NCBI GenBank assembly: GCA_948875265.1
Contig: CAQRYF010000006.1
Location: 1 to 51,258, forward strand
Direction of reading: 5' to 3'
DNA from: an uncultured Clostridia bacterium
GTDB lineage: Bacteria > Bacillota > Clostridia > TANB77 > CAG-508
DNA length: 51,258 nucleotides
Positions 38,053 through 47,586 of the stretch are shown here, in pieces; the first letter of the stretch is position 1; each line of letters begins with the position of its first letter. The translations under genes and the position numbers were made by a program. The notes below the pieces were generated by a model. It was not told the origin of the DNA, searched no databases, and saw only the letters and a list, made by a program, of their open reading frames with translations.

Positions 38053-41000
38053 CTATATATGTTTATTTATAATTTTTTTCTCTATGAAGTATATTCCTAC
38101 TCCTAGAATTACTAACATTGATACTACTAAAGTTATATACATTGCAACTTCACCTGTTTTTACACTTATAATTACATCTGCCATACCCATATCATTCTCA
38201 CCTTGAGCTTTATTTCCTGCTACTGAGTTTATATCTGGTATTCCTGCATCATTATAGCTTTCTGCTATTTCTGCTATATTATTAGTTCTTCCTGTATTAG
38301 TTTCTGTCATTGTTTTAGTTAATACTAATTTAACTGCTCTTGTTTCTCCTGGTCTAATTTTTTCATTTGCTAATGCTTTACAATATAGGTTATTTCCTGT
38401 TTGATACCAATCTGTATTTAATTCTGAACTAAATTTCAAATCATTTGGTATATAGTCAACTATATTTTTAACATAACCTTCTAATTCTCCTACATTGCTT
38501 ACTTTTATACTATATTCAATAATCACATTTGAATTATTGATTTTCTTAGAATCCAATTCTACTTTAGCTAATGTTTCATCATTATATTCATATGTTGATG
38601 TTCCAGATGAGTTTTGTACTATAATTTTGCTTACATATTTACCTAATGATAAATCAAATCCTTGTGCTTTTATTAATCCCATATTAATGTTTGAAACATT
38701 TGAGTCTTTAATATTAATATTATCTGTAATTGCATATATTTTTTCTTGTCCATCTATATTCATTGACTTAGATATAACATTTGAATTTTTACTTTCTTCT
38801 ATTCCTTGTTTTTGATATTCAGTAACAATATATTGAGTTGTATCATATTCAAATATTACTACATAATTTCCTTCTGGTATTTTAGAAAGTGTATAGAATC
38901 CAGATTCGTTAGTTGTAGTTGTTATATCTTCATTATTATAATCTTTAGCAATCTTATTTGTTTTAGTATCAAATAATTTTACTGTAGTTCCAGATAATAT
39001 TTCATCTGAATCTTGTTTTTCACCATCTGAATTTTTATCCAACCAAGCTAAACCGCTTATTTTATATATTCTTGTACCATTTGGTGCAAATTCTTCTTGT
39101 TGTAATGTATGTGTTATTTCATTAGATTCTATTTCATTATTTTCATCTATTGTTAATCTAGCCTTATTTGTAACTTCTTCATCTTCTTGATTTTCTTCAT
39201 TATAATCTACTACAGTTTTTATATTTACAGTTTTTGTCTGTCCTTTTGGTATATCCATATTTATTTCTAATGTATTTTCTTCATTAAGTTCTTCTTGATT
39301 TCCATCTACTGTAACCTCTTTTATAGATAAGCTTGAAGGTATAACATCTTCTAGATATACTCCATTACCATCCAATTCATTGTTATTTGTTATTTGAATT
39401 GCATAATCAATTTCTTCACCAGTTTTTACATATCCATTTTCGTTATTTGCTGATAATGAAATTTGATAATCATTTTTTCCTAATATTGTTGTTTCTAATA
39501 AATTTGATGTGTATTTTGTATTTCCTTTTGTTACTTGAACTGTAATATTTTCTTTAATTGATTTTTCTTTAATATCATTTGGAACTAGATGTCCATATAC
39601 ATAAACAACTCTATTTGCTGGTATATTATCTACCTTCATTGTTTTTTGTTCTGAATTTTTTATAATTGTTTCTTTATAATCATTCTCATCTATTTCTTTT
39701 GTAGGATCTATTATTTCATATTCTTGTCCTACAAATTTATATTTATCAGAAACGTTCCATTCAATATTTATATCTTTTACCTCATTACCTGTTAGATTTT
39801 CTATAGTTGCTCCAACTGAGAAATCTTCTCCAACTATACTTTGTGAATCTATTTGAGAAAATAATGTTATTCTAAGTTCTCCTCTGGCTATTTTAGTTGT
39901 AATTGTATTTGTTGTACAAGATGCTTCTCCATATGTTACATTAGCTAAACCTTCAAATGTTGTTCCTATAGTTGCATCTCTTTTTACTCTAAGTTCATAT
40001 GTTTTTGTTGTAGTCTCTCCTGCCTTTAACAAATCAATATTAATTGTTGCCTCAGCTTTTTCTACAACTTTGTATGATTCTGTTTTTGTTCCACCTGTTT
40101 CTGATTCTTCTATAGTTTTTTCTAATAATTCTGTTGCTTCTGGTACTTTAGCTACAACTAAACCATTTACTATATCTTCACTTCCTGTATTTTTAATTTC
40201 TACACTATATTTTATTATTTCACCTTGTTTTACTTCATCATTATTATTTAAAGCTTTTCCTCCAACTGATGCCACTAATTTAGCTTCTGCTACTGGTCCT
40301 TTTCCTGTTTCTAGACCAATTGTTGTTGAATCTACTTGTCCAGGTGTTTGTGTTTGACTATTTGTATATGTAACATTATATCCTGCGTACTCTTGTTTAT
40401 TATATTGTAATTGTTCTGGTATTTCTGCACTATAACTTACAGCCATTCCTTCTGATTTTTCCATATTAGAAACTGTTATTAAATATTTCTTTGTTTTTGC
40501 AGCATCTGTTATTGTATCTTTCCAATTATTTGATTGTTCATTTAAATCTGCTGTTGCATCTTCATTTTCTGAATAATATACTTTAACCTTTGAAGTATCT
40601 ATTCCACCTACATTTATACCAGATTTTAATGTTAATCCCAAATTATTTTCTTTCTTCTCTCTATTTACTTCTACTGTTCCATCTGTTCCAAAGTTTCCTA
40701 ATATATGTACATCTTTTATTTGAACATCATTATTATTTATAATTTCTGACTTAACAGTAATATTTTGTGCTTCTTTACCCTTTTCTAATGTTTTATTAAT
40801 AACACTTTCTTCTCCAATTGTTTGTATATCTAATTCCTCTACATTATTAGTTGTTATTAACCCTTTTGGTGAAACTATTGATATTTCTTTAATTTCTACA
40901 CCTTGTGCTTTACCCTCTTTATAACTGTTTGCTTTTTCGTTTGTGTAAGTCATTTTAAAACTATCAGTTTTAGATGTAGCTTTATTGTCTAATTTTAAAT

Positions 41001-42921
41001 CTGCATTTATTACTATTGTTGTACCTTCTATTCCAAAATCCTTGTATTGTGTTTGTTCTCCTTTTAAACTAATAGATATTACTATTTTCGAATTTCTTAC
41101 AAATTTTGAAGCTGATATTTCAAATTCATCACCATAAAGTTTATTTATTCTATTTACATTTATATCCTTTACATCTTCAGGGAATTCTATTTCTAAGTTT
41201 GGATTTTTATATAAATCATATTGTTCAGAATTTGATTTTAAGATTGCTGTTATATCAACATTTTTGTTTTCTGTTATTGTTGATAAATCATTTCTACTTA
41301 CTTCTACTCTAGCTTCTGTCACTGATTCTTTTAATTCCATTTTTGATATTCCTACAATGTCACTTCCTGCTGGTTCTGTTGCATTCACATTATTTGTAGC
41401 TTGTATAAAAGTTTTAAATTCCAAAGAATTCTTTATAGACTGAATATCATTTTGTTTTATTACTTTATTATTTGAAATATGTATTTTTCCTGTAGCTATA
41501 GCCTTTGTTGTATTTATAACTATTCCTGATTGTTCTTCATTATATTTTAGAACTATATTTCCATTCTCATCACTTTGTGTATCTTTATTTATAATTTCTA
41601 AAACTTCACCTTTTAAATTTGTTATTGTTGCTGTTCCATCTTCTCCAATAACATTAAATAATTCTTGTTTATTAATTGTTGTTTGTGTTATTACTGTATT
41701 TACACTATGTCCTTGTATTATATTATTTAATTGTCCATCAGATTCTGAATATAATAAATCTGTTTCTTGAATTTTTAAATAATCTGCTACATTTGCTATA
41801 TTTACATTTATTGTTGAATCTGTAACAAATCCTCTATCAATATTATTATATAATTTTCCTTTATATATAGTATTTTCTGAGTTATATATTTTTCCTGTCA
41901 CTATAGCTTCTTTTTCTTCATTGCTTTTTAATATAACTTTAGCACTATTAGCTGTTAATTCTTTGTTATTATATAAAGTTATTTTTGAATCTGAATTTAT
42001 ATTTATATTATCTATTTGAACATCGGCATCATACAAAAATGTTATTAATATTTCTTCACTTCCTGTATTTTTCCATACAACTTTGTTACTATTTGCTTTG
42101 TTAGTCATAGTAAATGTTACTTTTTTATTTGAATAATCATAATTATATTCTGTCATAGAATTCATATTTACTATTTTCTCAATTTGTGGTTGTTTACCAT
42201 TAATATCTGGAACATCTACTTGTGCAAATATCTTTTCCATTGGAAAATTATTATCATTCATTCCTAAATTTAAAGATAATTGAACAACTCTCTTATCCTC
42301 TCCATTAACTTTCAAAACTTTGTTAGTAAGTACTTGTAAATTATTAACTATATTTTCTTTTTGTTCATCATTATTTGTTATTTTTAAAGCAACATTCCTT
42401 TTAGCTTCTATTTTTCTGTCTTTTTCACTACTATCTTTATAAATACCAGTTAAAGTTAATTCGCTGTTCATGTTTAATAACGATAAATCAAAGTTTTCTT
42501 CTCTTTTTTCCTTCACAAAAACTTCTATTATCGCACTATTTCCTGCTCCTATTTGATTTAATGTTATAACATTATTTTCAATTTTATTTACATACTCACA
42601 TTCTCCTGAGCTAATCAAATTGAAATTACTATTTTCTAGAGAAATACTACCATTAAAATATCCTTCGTTTTTCACTTCCACTTGTATATACAATTTTGTA
42701 TCTCCGCTAGAAATACTTTTTTGCGTTGTATCTGTTACCCTTCCTGAATCATCTTTAAAATAAGCAGCAAATTCAACATTTTTATTATTTGTTGCTGTAG
42801 TTACACTAATTCCATCTATAGCATAACTTATTAAAGTTTCTCCTATAAAAACAAAATTTGTCATTGTCATTACCATAATCAAAATTGTGGCAATACTAAT
42901 TTTAAAAATTTTACTTTTCAT
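38053..42921 (-). CDS. Large surface adhesin with DUF11-like repeats
   Basis: 1622 aa. Signal peptide (about 1-35), followed by about 1250 aa of beta-rich extracellular sequence with DUF11-like segments (VEIKNTGSEDIVNGLVVAKV; IQITNNNELDGNGVYLEDVI). An SdrD B-like domain follows at about 1290-1385 (ISGLAWLDKNSDGEKQDSDE), then another DUF11-like domain (VSNVGELEGYVKNIVDYIPN). A C-terminal helix after SVKTGE ends in a basic tail (EKKIINKHI). It lacks LPXTG; SVKTG occupies the sorting-motif position. It is a paralogue of the first half of the giant adhesin. AGGAGG precedes the ATG, and a promoter lies about 70 bp upstream. Confidence 0.87.
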   Translation of the reverse strand: MKSKIFKISIATILIMVMTMTNFVFIGETLISYAIDGISVTTATNNKNVEFAAYFKDDSGRVTDTTQKSISSGDTKLYIQVEVKNEGYFNGSISLENSNFNLISSGECEYVNKIENNVITLNQIGAGNSAIIEVFVKEKREENFDLSLLNMNSELTLTGIYKDSSEKDRKIEAKRNVALKITNNDEQKENIVNNLQVLTNKVLKVNGEDKRVVQLSLNLGMNDNNFPMEKIFAQVDVPDINGKQPQIEKIVNMNSMTEYNYDYSNKKVTFTMTNKANSNKVVWKNTGSEEILITFLYDADVQIDNININSDSKITLYNNKELTANSAKVILKSNEEKEAIVTGKIYNSENTIYKGKLYNNIDRGFVTDSTINVNIANVADYLKIQETDLLYSESDGQLNNIIQGHSVNTVITQTTINKQELFNVIGEDGTATITNLKGEVLEIINKDTQSDENGNIVLKYNEEQSGIVINTTKAIATGKIHISNNKVIKQNDIQSIKNSLEFKTFIQATNNVNATEPAGSDIVGISKMELKESVTEARVEVSRNDLSTITENKNVDITAILKSNSEQYDLYKNPNLEIEFPEDVKDINVNRINKLYGDEFEISASKFVRNSKIVISISLKGEQTQYKDFGIEGTTIVINADLKLDNKATSKTDSFKMTYTNEKANSYKEGKAQGVEIKEISIVSPKGLITTNNVEELDIQTIGEESVINKTLEKGKEAQNITVKSEIINNNDVQIKDVHILGNFGTDGTVEVNREKKENNLGLTLKSGINVGGIDTSKVKVYYSENEDATADLNEQSNNWKDTITDAAKTKKYLITVSNMEKSEGMAVSYSAEIPEQLQYNKQEYAGYNVTYTNSQTQTPGQVDSTTIGLETGKGPVAEAKLVASVGGKALNNNDEVKQGEIIKYSVEIKNTGSEDIVNGLVVAKVPEATELLEKTIEESETGGTKTESYKVVEKAEATINIDLLKAGETTTKTYELRVKRDATIGTTFEGLANVTYGEASCTTNTITTKIARGELRITLFSQIDSQSIVGEDFSVGATIENLTGNEVKDINIEWNVSDKYKFVGQEYEIIDPTKEIDENDYKETIIKNSEQKTMKVDNIPANRVVYVYGHLVPNDIKEKSIKENITVQVTKGNTKYTSNLLETTILGKNDYQISLSANNENGYVKTGEEIDYAIQITNNNELDGNGVYLEDVIPSSLSIKEVTVDGNQEELNEENTLEINMDIPKGQTKTVNIKTVVDYNEENQEDEEVTNKARLTIDENNEIESNEITHTLQQEEFAPNGTRIYKISGLAWLDKNSDGEKQDSDEILSGTTVKLFDTKTNKIAKDYNNEDITTTTNESGFYTLSKIPEGNYVVIFEYDTTQYIVTEYQKQGIEESKNSNVISKSMNIDGQEKIYAITDNINIKDSNVSNINMGLIKAQGFDLSLGKYVSKIIVQNSSGTSTYEYNDETLAKVELDSKKINNSNVIIEYSIKVSNVGELEGYVKNIVDYIPNDLKFSSELNTDWYQTGNNLYCKALANEKIRPGETRAVKLVLTKTMTETNTGRTNNIAEIAESYNDAGIPDINSVAGNKAQGENDMGMADVIISVKTGEVAMYITLVVSMLVILGVGIYFIEKKIINKHI

Positions 42922-42986
42922 AACTTCCTCCTATCAATTTAATTAGCCTATTAAGTAGATTTTAATAACCCAATTTCTTCTTATAT

Positions 42987-43014
42987 ATAATACACCTTTT
43001 AACAATTTAGTCAA
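42987..43014 (-). promoter_or_regulatory. Predicted promoter of the adhesin A-B operon
   Basis: Minus strand: TTGACT (43014-43009), a 16-bp spacer and TATTAT (42992-42987). The 432-bp gap to the divergent small gene holds this promoter and, upstream of it, AGTTAACT within AATAGTTAACTT, which resembles the TAGTTA repeat at the giant adhesin promoter. Nothing else is recognisable in the gap. Confidence 0.6.
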
Positions 43015-43353
43015 TATCCCTATAATACTGGCCAAATAGTTAACTTTGTATCGCTTTACGGAAGATATATTTACAATTAATGTGCTTTTATAATAATTTT
43101 TTATTACATTTTTATTACAATTTAAATACTTAAGCACTATTAAAGCAAACATTATTCCACTAATATATATTATACCGCTTTTTTCTAGATTTTTCAATGC
43201 TTTTATGCTATTTTTTATACTTTTTATGTAAATTTTTTTATTTTATTGAAAGTTTTATATATTAATATGAAATTGTAACATTTATTCCATTATTTTAATA
43301 CTATATTACATAGATTTTTTAGATATTGAATATATTTTAACGAGGTGATAATT

Positions 43354-43791
43354 TTGAGTGATTTTAATATTGATGAAAATACTATCAATAAATTAAAAGA
43401 TATGATGAATAAAGGAGACCTTTCTGACGTTATCTCACAAATTCCTCCAGAGATGATTCAAAATGTTTCTTCAATGATGTCTTCTAATAATCCAAAAACC
43501 AATGAAAACTCAAGTTCTTCTAATTATAATAATTCAGATAGTGGAAATAAAAATAATACTAATAATTTTGATTTTAGTAATATTGATATGAACACAATTT
43601 TAAAAATGAAGTCTGTTATAGAAAAAATGAATGGTTCAAATGATCCAAGATCAAATTTATTATATTCTTTAAAACCCTATTTACGAGAAGAAAAAAAAGA
43701 AAAATTAGATCAGTATGCTAATTTATTAAACATGGCTAAAATTGCTGAACTTTTAAAAAATGATAATAAGGAGAATAAAAATAATGGCTAA
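43354..43791 (+). CDS. Small conserved-looking protein of unknown function
   Basis: 145 aa, no signal peptide or membrane helix. The N-terminal part is helical (INKLKDMMNKGDLSDVISQI). The middle is an Asn/Ser-rich low-complexity linker (about 45-82). The C-terminal helical segment contains SNLLYSLKPYLREEKKEKLDQ. The start is TTG 43354, with GAGGTG 6 nt upstream; the GTG at 43345 overlaps that ribosome binding site. The stop overlaps the start of the next gene by 8 bp, so the two are translationally coupled. I recognise the C-terminal pattern as common in clostridial hypothetical proteins but cannot assign a function. Confidence 0.75.
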   Translation: MSDFNIDENTINKLKDMMNKGDLSDVISQIPPEMIQNVSSMMSSNNPKTNENSSSSNYNNSDSGNKNNTNNFDFSNIDMNTILKMKSVIEKMNGSNDPRSNLLYSLKPYLREEKKEKLDQYANLLNMAKIAELLKNDNKENKNNG

Positions 43792-44191
43792 CTTTCCGTT
43801 TTTCAACTTTCCATATAATAACTATTATAATTATTATTCAAGATATAATAATTATACAAATAATAGAAAAAATGTTGAAAAATCTATAAATACAGAAACT
43901 GTTAAAAATTCGTCAATTTGTGAAAGTGAGCCTACCATAGAGAATGATGTACAAGTCTCTACAAATGATAATTCAAAATATGAAAACAGATCATCTAAAT
44001 ATAATTATTCAGGCCCTATACGTTTCAATTTTGATTTCTTTTCTAATTCAGAAAATCCAATCATTGAAATTATGGGTATTAAACTATATTTAGATGATCT
44101 TATAATTATTGGTTTACTATTTGTTCTTTATCAAGAAGGTGTAAAAGATGAAATATTGTTTATATCTCTAATATTATTATTACTTAGTTAG
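43784..44191 (+). CDS. Small Tyr/Asn-rich protein with a C-terminal membrane segment
   Basis: 135 aa. The N-terminus is rich in Asn, Tyr and Phe (NFPYNNYYNYYSRYNNYTNN) and the middle is low-complexity. The end (about 92-135) is a conserved-looking hydrophobic stretch with LYLDDLIIIGLLFVLYQEG and a final leucine run, probably one or two short membrane helices. ATG 43784 has AAGGAG 10 nt ahead and lies inside the end of the preceding gene. The gene ends only 6 bp from the convergent minC stop codon with no visible terminator. Function unknown; the layout recalls small spore- or envelope-associated proteins, but this is a guess. Confidence 0.7.
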   Translation: MANFPFFNFPYNNYYNYYSRYNNYTNNRKNVEKSINTETVKNSSICESEPTIENDVQVSTNDNSKYENRSSKYNYSGPIRFNFDFFSNSENPIIEIMGIKLYLDDLIIIGLLFVLYQEGVKDEILFISLILLLLS

Positions 44192-44197
44192 CCCTCA

Positions 44198-44809
44198 TTA
44201 CTCAATAATAATTTTATCTTCTATTACACTTATATATGATTGTTTATGCATTATTTCTTCTTCTCTGTTAATTTCCTTAACTATGTTTGCAATTCTTATT
44301 TGTACTGTATCTACAAGCCCTGCTGCGATTATCGCTTGTTTGTTTCCTTTAGCTCCAGCATGAGCTAGTCCTCTTAGGCTTCCTAGTACAATAATATTAT
44401 CTGAAGCTATAACTTCTGCCCCTGAATTAACATCTCCTATAATTACAATACTTCCTTCAGTTTCAATCTTTTGTCCTGAACGCAAAGATCCTCTATGAAA
44501 TTTTGCTTCAGATATAGCAATATTTCTCTCAAAAGTTTTCTTTATACTATGTAATCCTAATGTCTTAGGCATATCAAATTCTATTTCAACATCTATTTTA
44601 CCTTTAATCATTTCTTGTATTTGGTCAATTTCTTTATTTTTTAATACTTTACCTGTTATTTTTATCGGAGTTTTCTCATCTTTATACAATTTTTTTAATT
44701 CTGGTAGTTTCTTTTTTAAACTTTCTATTATTTCTTCTTGTTCTGCTACCTCACTTAATTTTATCACTATTTCATCTTTTTTTAAATTCACACTTACACA
44801 ATTTCTCAT
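44198..44809 (-). CDS. minC: Septum site-determining protein MinC
   Basis: 203 aa. The N-terminal domain (about 1-95) and C-terminal beta-helix domain (about 100-190) contain the MinC features SLRSGQKIETEGSIVIIGDV, NSGAEVIASDNIIVLGSLRG and AHAGAKGNKQAIIAAG. MinC blocks FtsZ ring assembly away from midcell when recruited to the membrane by MinD. AAAGGATG precedes the ATG. It follows mrdA in the mre cluster as in many Clostridia. However, minD and minE, which usually come next, are absent here: the next gene is convergent. They must lie elsewhere or be missing. Confidence 0.92.
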   Translation of the reverse strand: MRNCVSVNLKKDEIVIKLSEVAEQEEIIESLKKKLPELKKLYKDEKTPIKITGKVLKNKEIDQIQEMIKGKIDVEIEFDMPKTLGLHSIKKTFERNIAISEAKFHRGSLRSGQKIETEGSIVIIGDVNSGAEVIASDNIIVLGSLRGLAHAGAKGNKQAIIAAGLVDTVQIRIANIVKEINREEEIMHKQSYISVIEDKIIIE

Positions 44810-44866
44810 TTTTACATCCTTTCATTATTCCTAATTATTATTTATAAGCTTTAACATATATAAATA

Positions 44867-46975
44867 TTATCTCATAATTTCAACATATGGTATAGCACTC
44901 ATGTCCTCTTCTACATTTTGTGTATTCATTCCGAAATATTCTCCCATTATATCAGTTACAACCTCTGCGGTGTAATTACCATGTCCTCCATTTTCAACCA
45001 TAACAACAATTGCTATTTCTGGGTTCTCAAATGGTGCAAATCCAACAAACCATGCGTGAACTAAGTTTCCAGGCGCTTCCGCTGAACCTGTTTTTCCACC
45101 AACACTTATATTAAAATTCTTAAATCTAACATATGCTGTTCCTCCTGAATCACTAGTAACTGATTTCATACCTTGTAATACTGCATTTAGATAATCTCTA
45201 TTAATTTCCATATCACCAGAATTATCGCCTTCTAATCCCAGCTTTTTATTTACAAATTGGTTTATTTCATCTTTTGAAACTTCAGATCCATCAGCATTTC
45301 TTATTGTTTTTACTATGCTTACATCAATTTTACGTCCCCCATTTGCAAGCATACTAATGTATCTTGCCATTTGTAATGGACTAAATTCATTATCACCTTG
45401 TCCTATCGAAGCATTTAGGGTATTTCCTGGATTCCAATTAGGATCATTTGGGTGCATTTTTGATTTTGTCTCTTTACTTGCCAATACTCCTGTTGTTTCT
45501 CCTTGTAGCTCTATTCCTGTCTTTCCTCCTAATCCAAAATATCTAGCTATCTGCGCTAGCTTGTCAATTCCCATTCTATCTGATGTTTCATAAAAGAAAT
45601 AATTACAAGATTTTTCAATAGCATCTGACACATTTACCCATCCATGTCCTCTATGATAGTCTGTATAATACCAACAATTCATAGATATTCCATATTTCTT
45701 ATATACACCTGTATCATTAATTTTTGTATTTAAATTAATTACTCCTGATTCTAATCCTGCTATTGCTGTTATCATTTTAAAAGTAGACCCTGGTGAATAT
45801 GAATTTTGAACAGCCTTATCTACTAATGGCTTTGATGGATTATTTGTATAATTATTCCATGCTTCAGTGCTTATTCCTCCTACAAAATCTTCTGGATTAT
45901 AATCTGGATAACTTGCCATTGCTAATACTTCACCACTATTCACATTCATTACTACACATGCACCTGCTTTGGCATCATATGCTTTACCAAATCCTCCAGT
46001 TGCAATTTTTTGAATATTTGATGCTAATGCATTCTCTGCTATTTTCTGAAGATTTGCATCTATTGTTAAGACAATGTCTGAACCTGCTACAGCTTCTTTT
46101 GATATATATTCTGCAGTAGTTGTACCATCTACAGCCATATCAATTTGTTTTGTCCCATTTTTTCCTTTCAAATATTCTTCGAAAACATATTCTATTCCAG
46201 TCTTTCCTATAATATCACTATTACTATATGTACTTTTCCTTTTTTCATATTCTTCACTACTTATTTTTCCAGCATATCCTAATATATGAGATGCTAAATT
46301 CCCAGAAGTATATTGTCTTACAGGTTTAACCACTATATTTATACCAGCAAATTTTTCCGAACTTTCACTAAATTCTGCAACTGCTTCTCTTGGTATATCT
46401 TCAGCTATAGTCACTGCCCTAGTACTACTATATCCTTTTTGTGATACCAAGTATCTTATTGCCATAATCTTTCTAATTTCCTGAATATTAGTGCTTTGTA
46501 TTTTATACTTATCTTTAAATTTATAAAACGCCTCTTCAGCAGTTATATTTTCATTTAGATTATTTGATTTTTTCCATGCTACCAAATTCTCATTAGAAAT
46601 TCTAAATTCAAATGGTTCTATATTTATTGGAAACAAATCAGTATATGAAACCTCATATTTCTCTAATACTTGAATTATATTTAAAATAGAATTATTTAAT
46701 GTTTCTGTATCAACTTTACTTTTATATAGTTCTAATGTAAACTCTATTTTTGATGTTACTAATGGATTTCCAGTTTTATCTAAAATAGCTCCTCTTGTAG
46801 CCTCTAAAGTACTTTCCCTAGTAAGTCTTGTATTAGATTGTTCTCTATATTCTGCCCCATGTACTATTTGAAGACTAAATAGTTTAGCAATTAATATTAT
46901 TCCTATTACATAAATAAGAACAGTTAATATATTAAATCTTAAATTTATGTTAGCTTTTTTTATCCTTCTTGCCAA
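44867..46975 (-). CDS. mrdA: Penicillin-binding protein 2 (elongation transpeptidase)
   Basis: 702 aa class B PBP. An N-terminal membrane helix (about 12-33) and the pedestal domain (TRGAILDKTGNPL near residue 58) come first. The transpeptidase domain has the active serine motif STFK in SYSPGSTFKM, the SxN-type motif SCN in IEKSCNYFFYE, and KTG in GGKTGSAEAPGN. It cross-links peptidoglycan during cell elongation, working with MreBCD and RodA. The start is TTG 46975, with GAAGGTGA 6 nt upstream. It lies directly downstream of mreD, as expected for a rod-shape operon. Confidence 0.95.
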   Translation of the reverse strand: MARRIKKANINLRFNILTVLIYVIGIILIAKLFSLQIVHGAEYREQSNTRLTRESTLEATRGAILDKTGNPLVTSKIEFTLELYKSKVDTETLNNSILNIIQVLEKYEVSYTDLFPINIEPFEFRISNENLVAWKKSNNLNENITAEEAFYKFKDKYKIQSTNIQEIRKIMAIRYLVSQKGYSSTRAVTIAEDIPREAVAEFSESSEKFAGINIVVKPVRQYTSGNLASHILGYAGKISSEEYEKRKSTYSNSDIIGKTGIEYVFEEYLKGKNGTKQIDMAVDGTTTAEYISKEAVAGSDIVLTIDANLQKIAENALASNIQKIATGGFGKAYDAKAGACVVMNVNSGEVLAMASYPDYNPEDFVGGISTEAWNNYTNNPSKPLVDKAVQNSYSPGSTFKMITAIAGLESGVINLNTKINDTGVYKKYGISMNCWYYTDYHRGHGWVNVSDAIEKSCNYFFYETSDRMGIDKLAQIARYFGLGGKTGIELQGETTGVLASKETKSKMHPNDPNWNPGNTLNASIGQGDNEFSPLQMARYISMLANGGRKIDVSIVKTIRNADGSEVSKDEINQFVNKKLGLEGDNSGDMEINRDYLNAVLQGMKSVTSDSGGTAYVRFKNFNISVGGKTGSAEAPGNLVHAWFVGFAPFENPEIAIVVMVENGGHGNYTAEVVTDIMGEYFGMNTQNVEEDMSAIPYVEIMR

Positions 46976-47033
46976 ACTTTTTCACCTTCTTTTCTATTTT
47001 TAATCTTTTTTTAGAACAATATAAAAATATATT

Positions 47034-47567
47034 CTAAAAATACCTTGTTAATATTTTATTACCTTTATATTCATTTTCAATGTAATATCCAAATTCTTGA
47101 ATTAACGGATATACTATTATTGTTATAATTAAATTATATATAATTTCTGCAATTAAAATTTTTATAAAATTAAAAATCTCTATATTTATTTCTAAAAAGA
47201 TATAATTTAATACATAATTTAATATTTCAAAAACAGCAGTTGCTCCCAAAACCATAACCATTATTGTCATTCTGCTATCTTTAGAAAAGTTCTTATCAAA
47301 TACTCCTGCTAAAAATCCAATTATCCCAAGCGATACTGCATATATCCCAACTCTACTTCCTATAGTAAAATCTAAAAATAATCCTATTGCTGCTCCATAT
47401 GCTGTTCCCATTGTTCTACTTGCAAATAATCCTATAAATAATACCAGTATAATAAATACATTTGGCATAATTCCTGCTATTGTAAACCAACTAAAAAAAT
47501 TAGATTGTAGAAAATATATTATAAATGTTATTAATACTAGAATTATATTAATAATTGTTTTTTTCAA
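47034..47567 (-). CDS. mreD: Rod shape-determining protein MreD
   Basis: 177 aa, almost entirely hydrophobic, with five or six predicted membrane helices, small and poorly conserved as usual for MreD. The features YGAAIGLFLDFTIGSRVGIYA and the position between mreC and mrdA support the call. TTG 47567 is preferred because AAGAGGTGA lies about 5 nt ahead; the GTG at 47576 overlaps that site. It links MreC and the elongation PBP at the membrane. Confidence 0.88.
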   Translation of the reverse strand: MKKTIINIILVLITFIIYFLQSNFFSWFTIAGIMPNVFIILVLFIGLFASRTMGTAYGAAIGLFLDFTIGSRVGIYAVSLGIIGFLAGVFDKNFSKDSRMTIMVMVLGATAVFEILNYVLNYIFLEINIEIFNFIKILIAEIIYNLIITIIVYPLIQEFGYYIENEYKGNKILTRYF

Positions 47568-47586
47568 TTGGCTCACCTCTTTTCAT

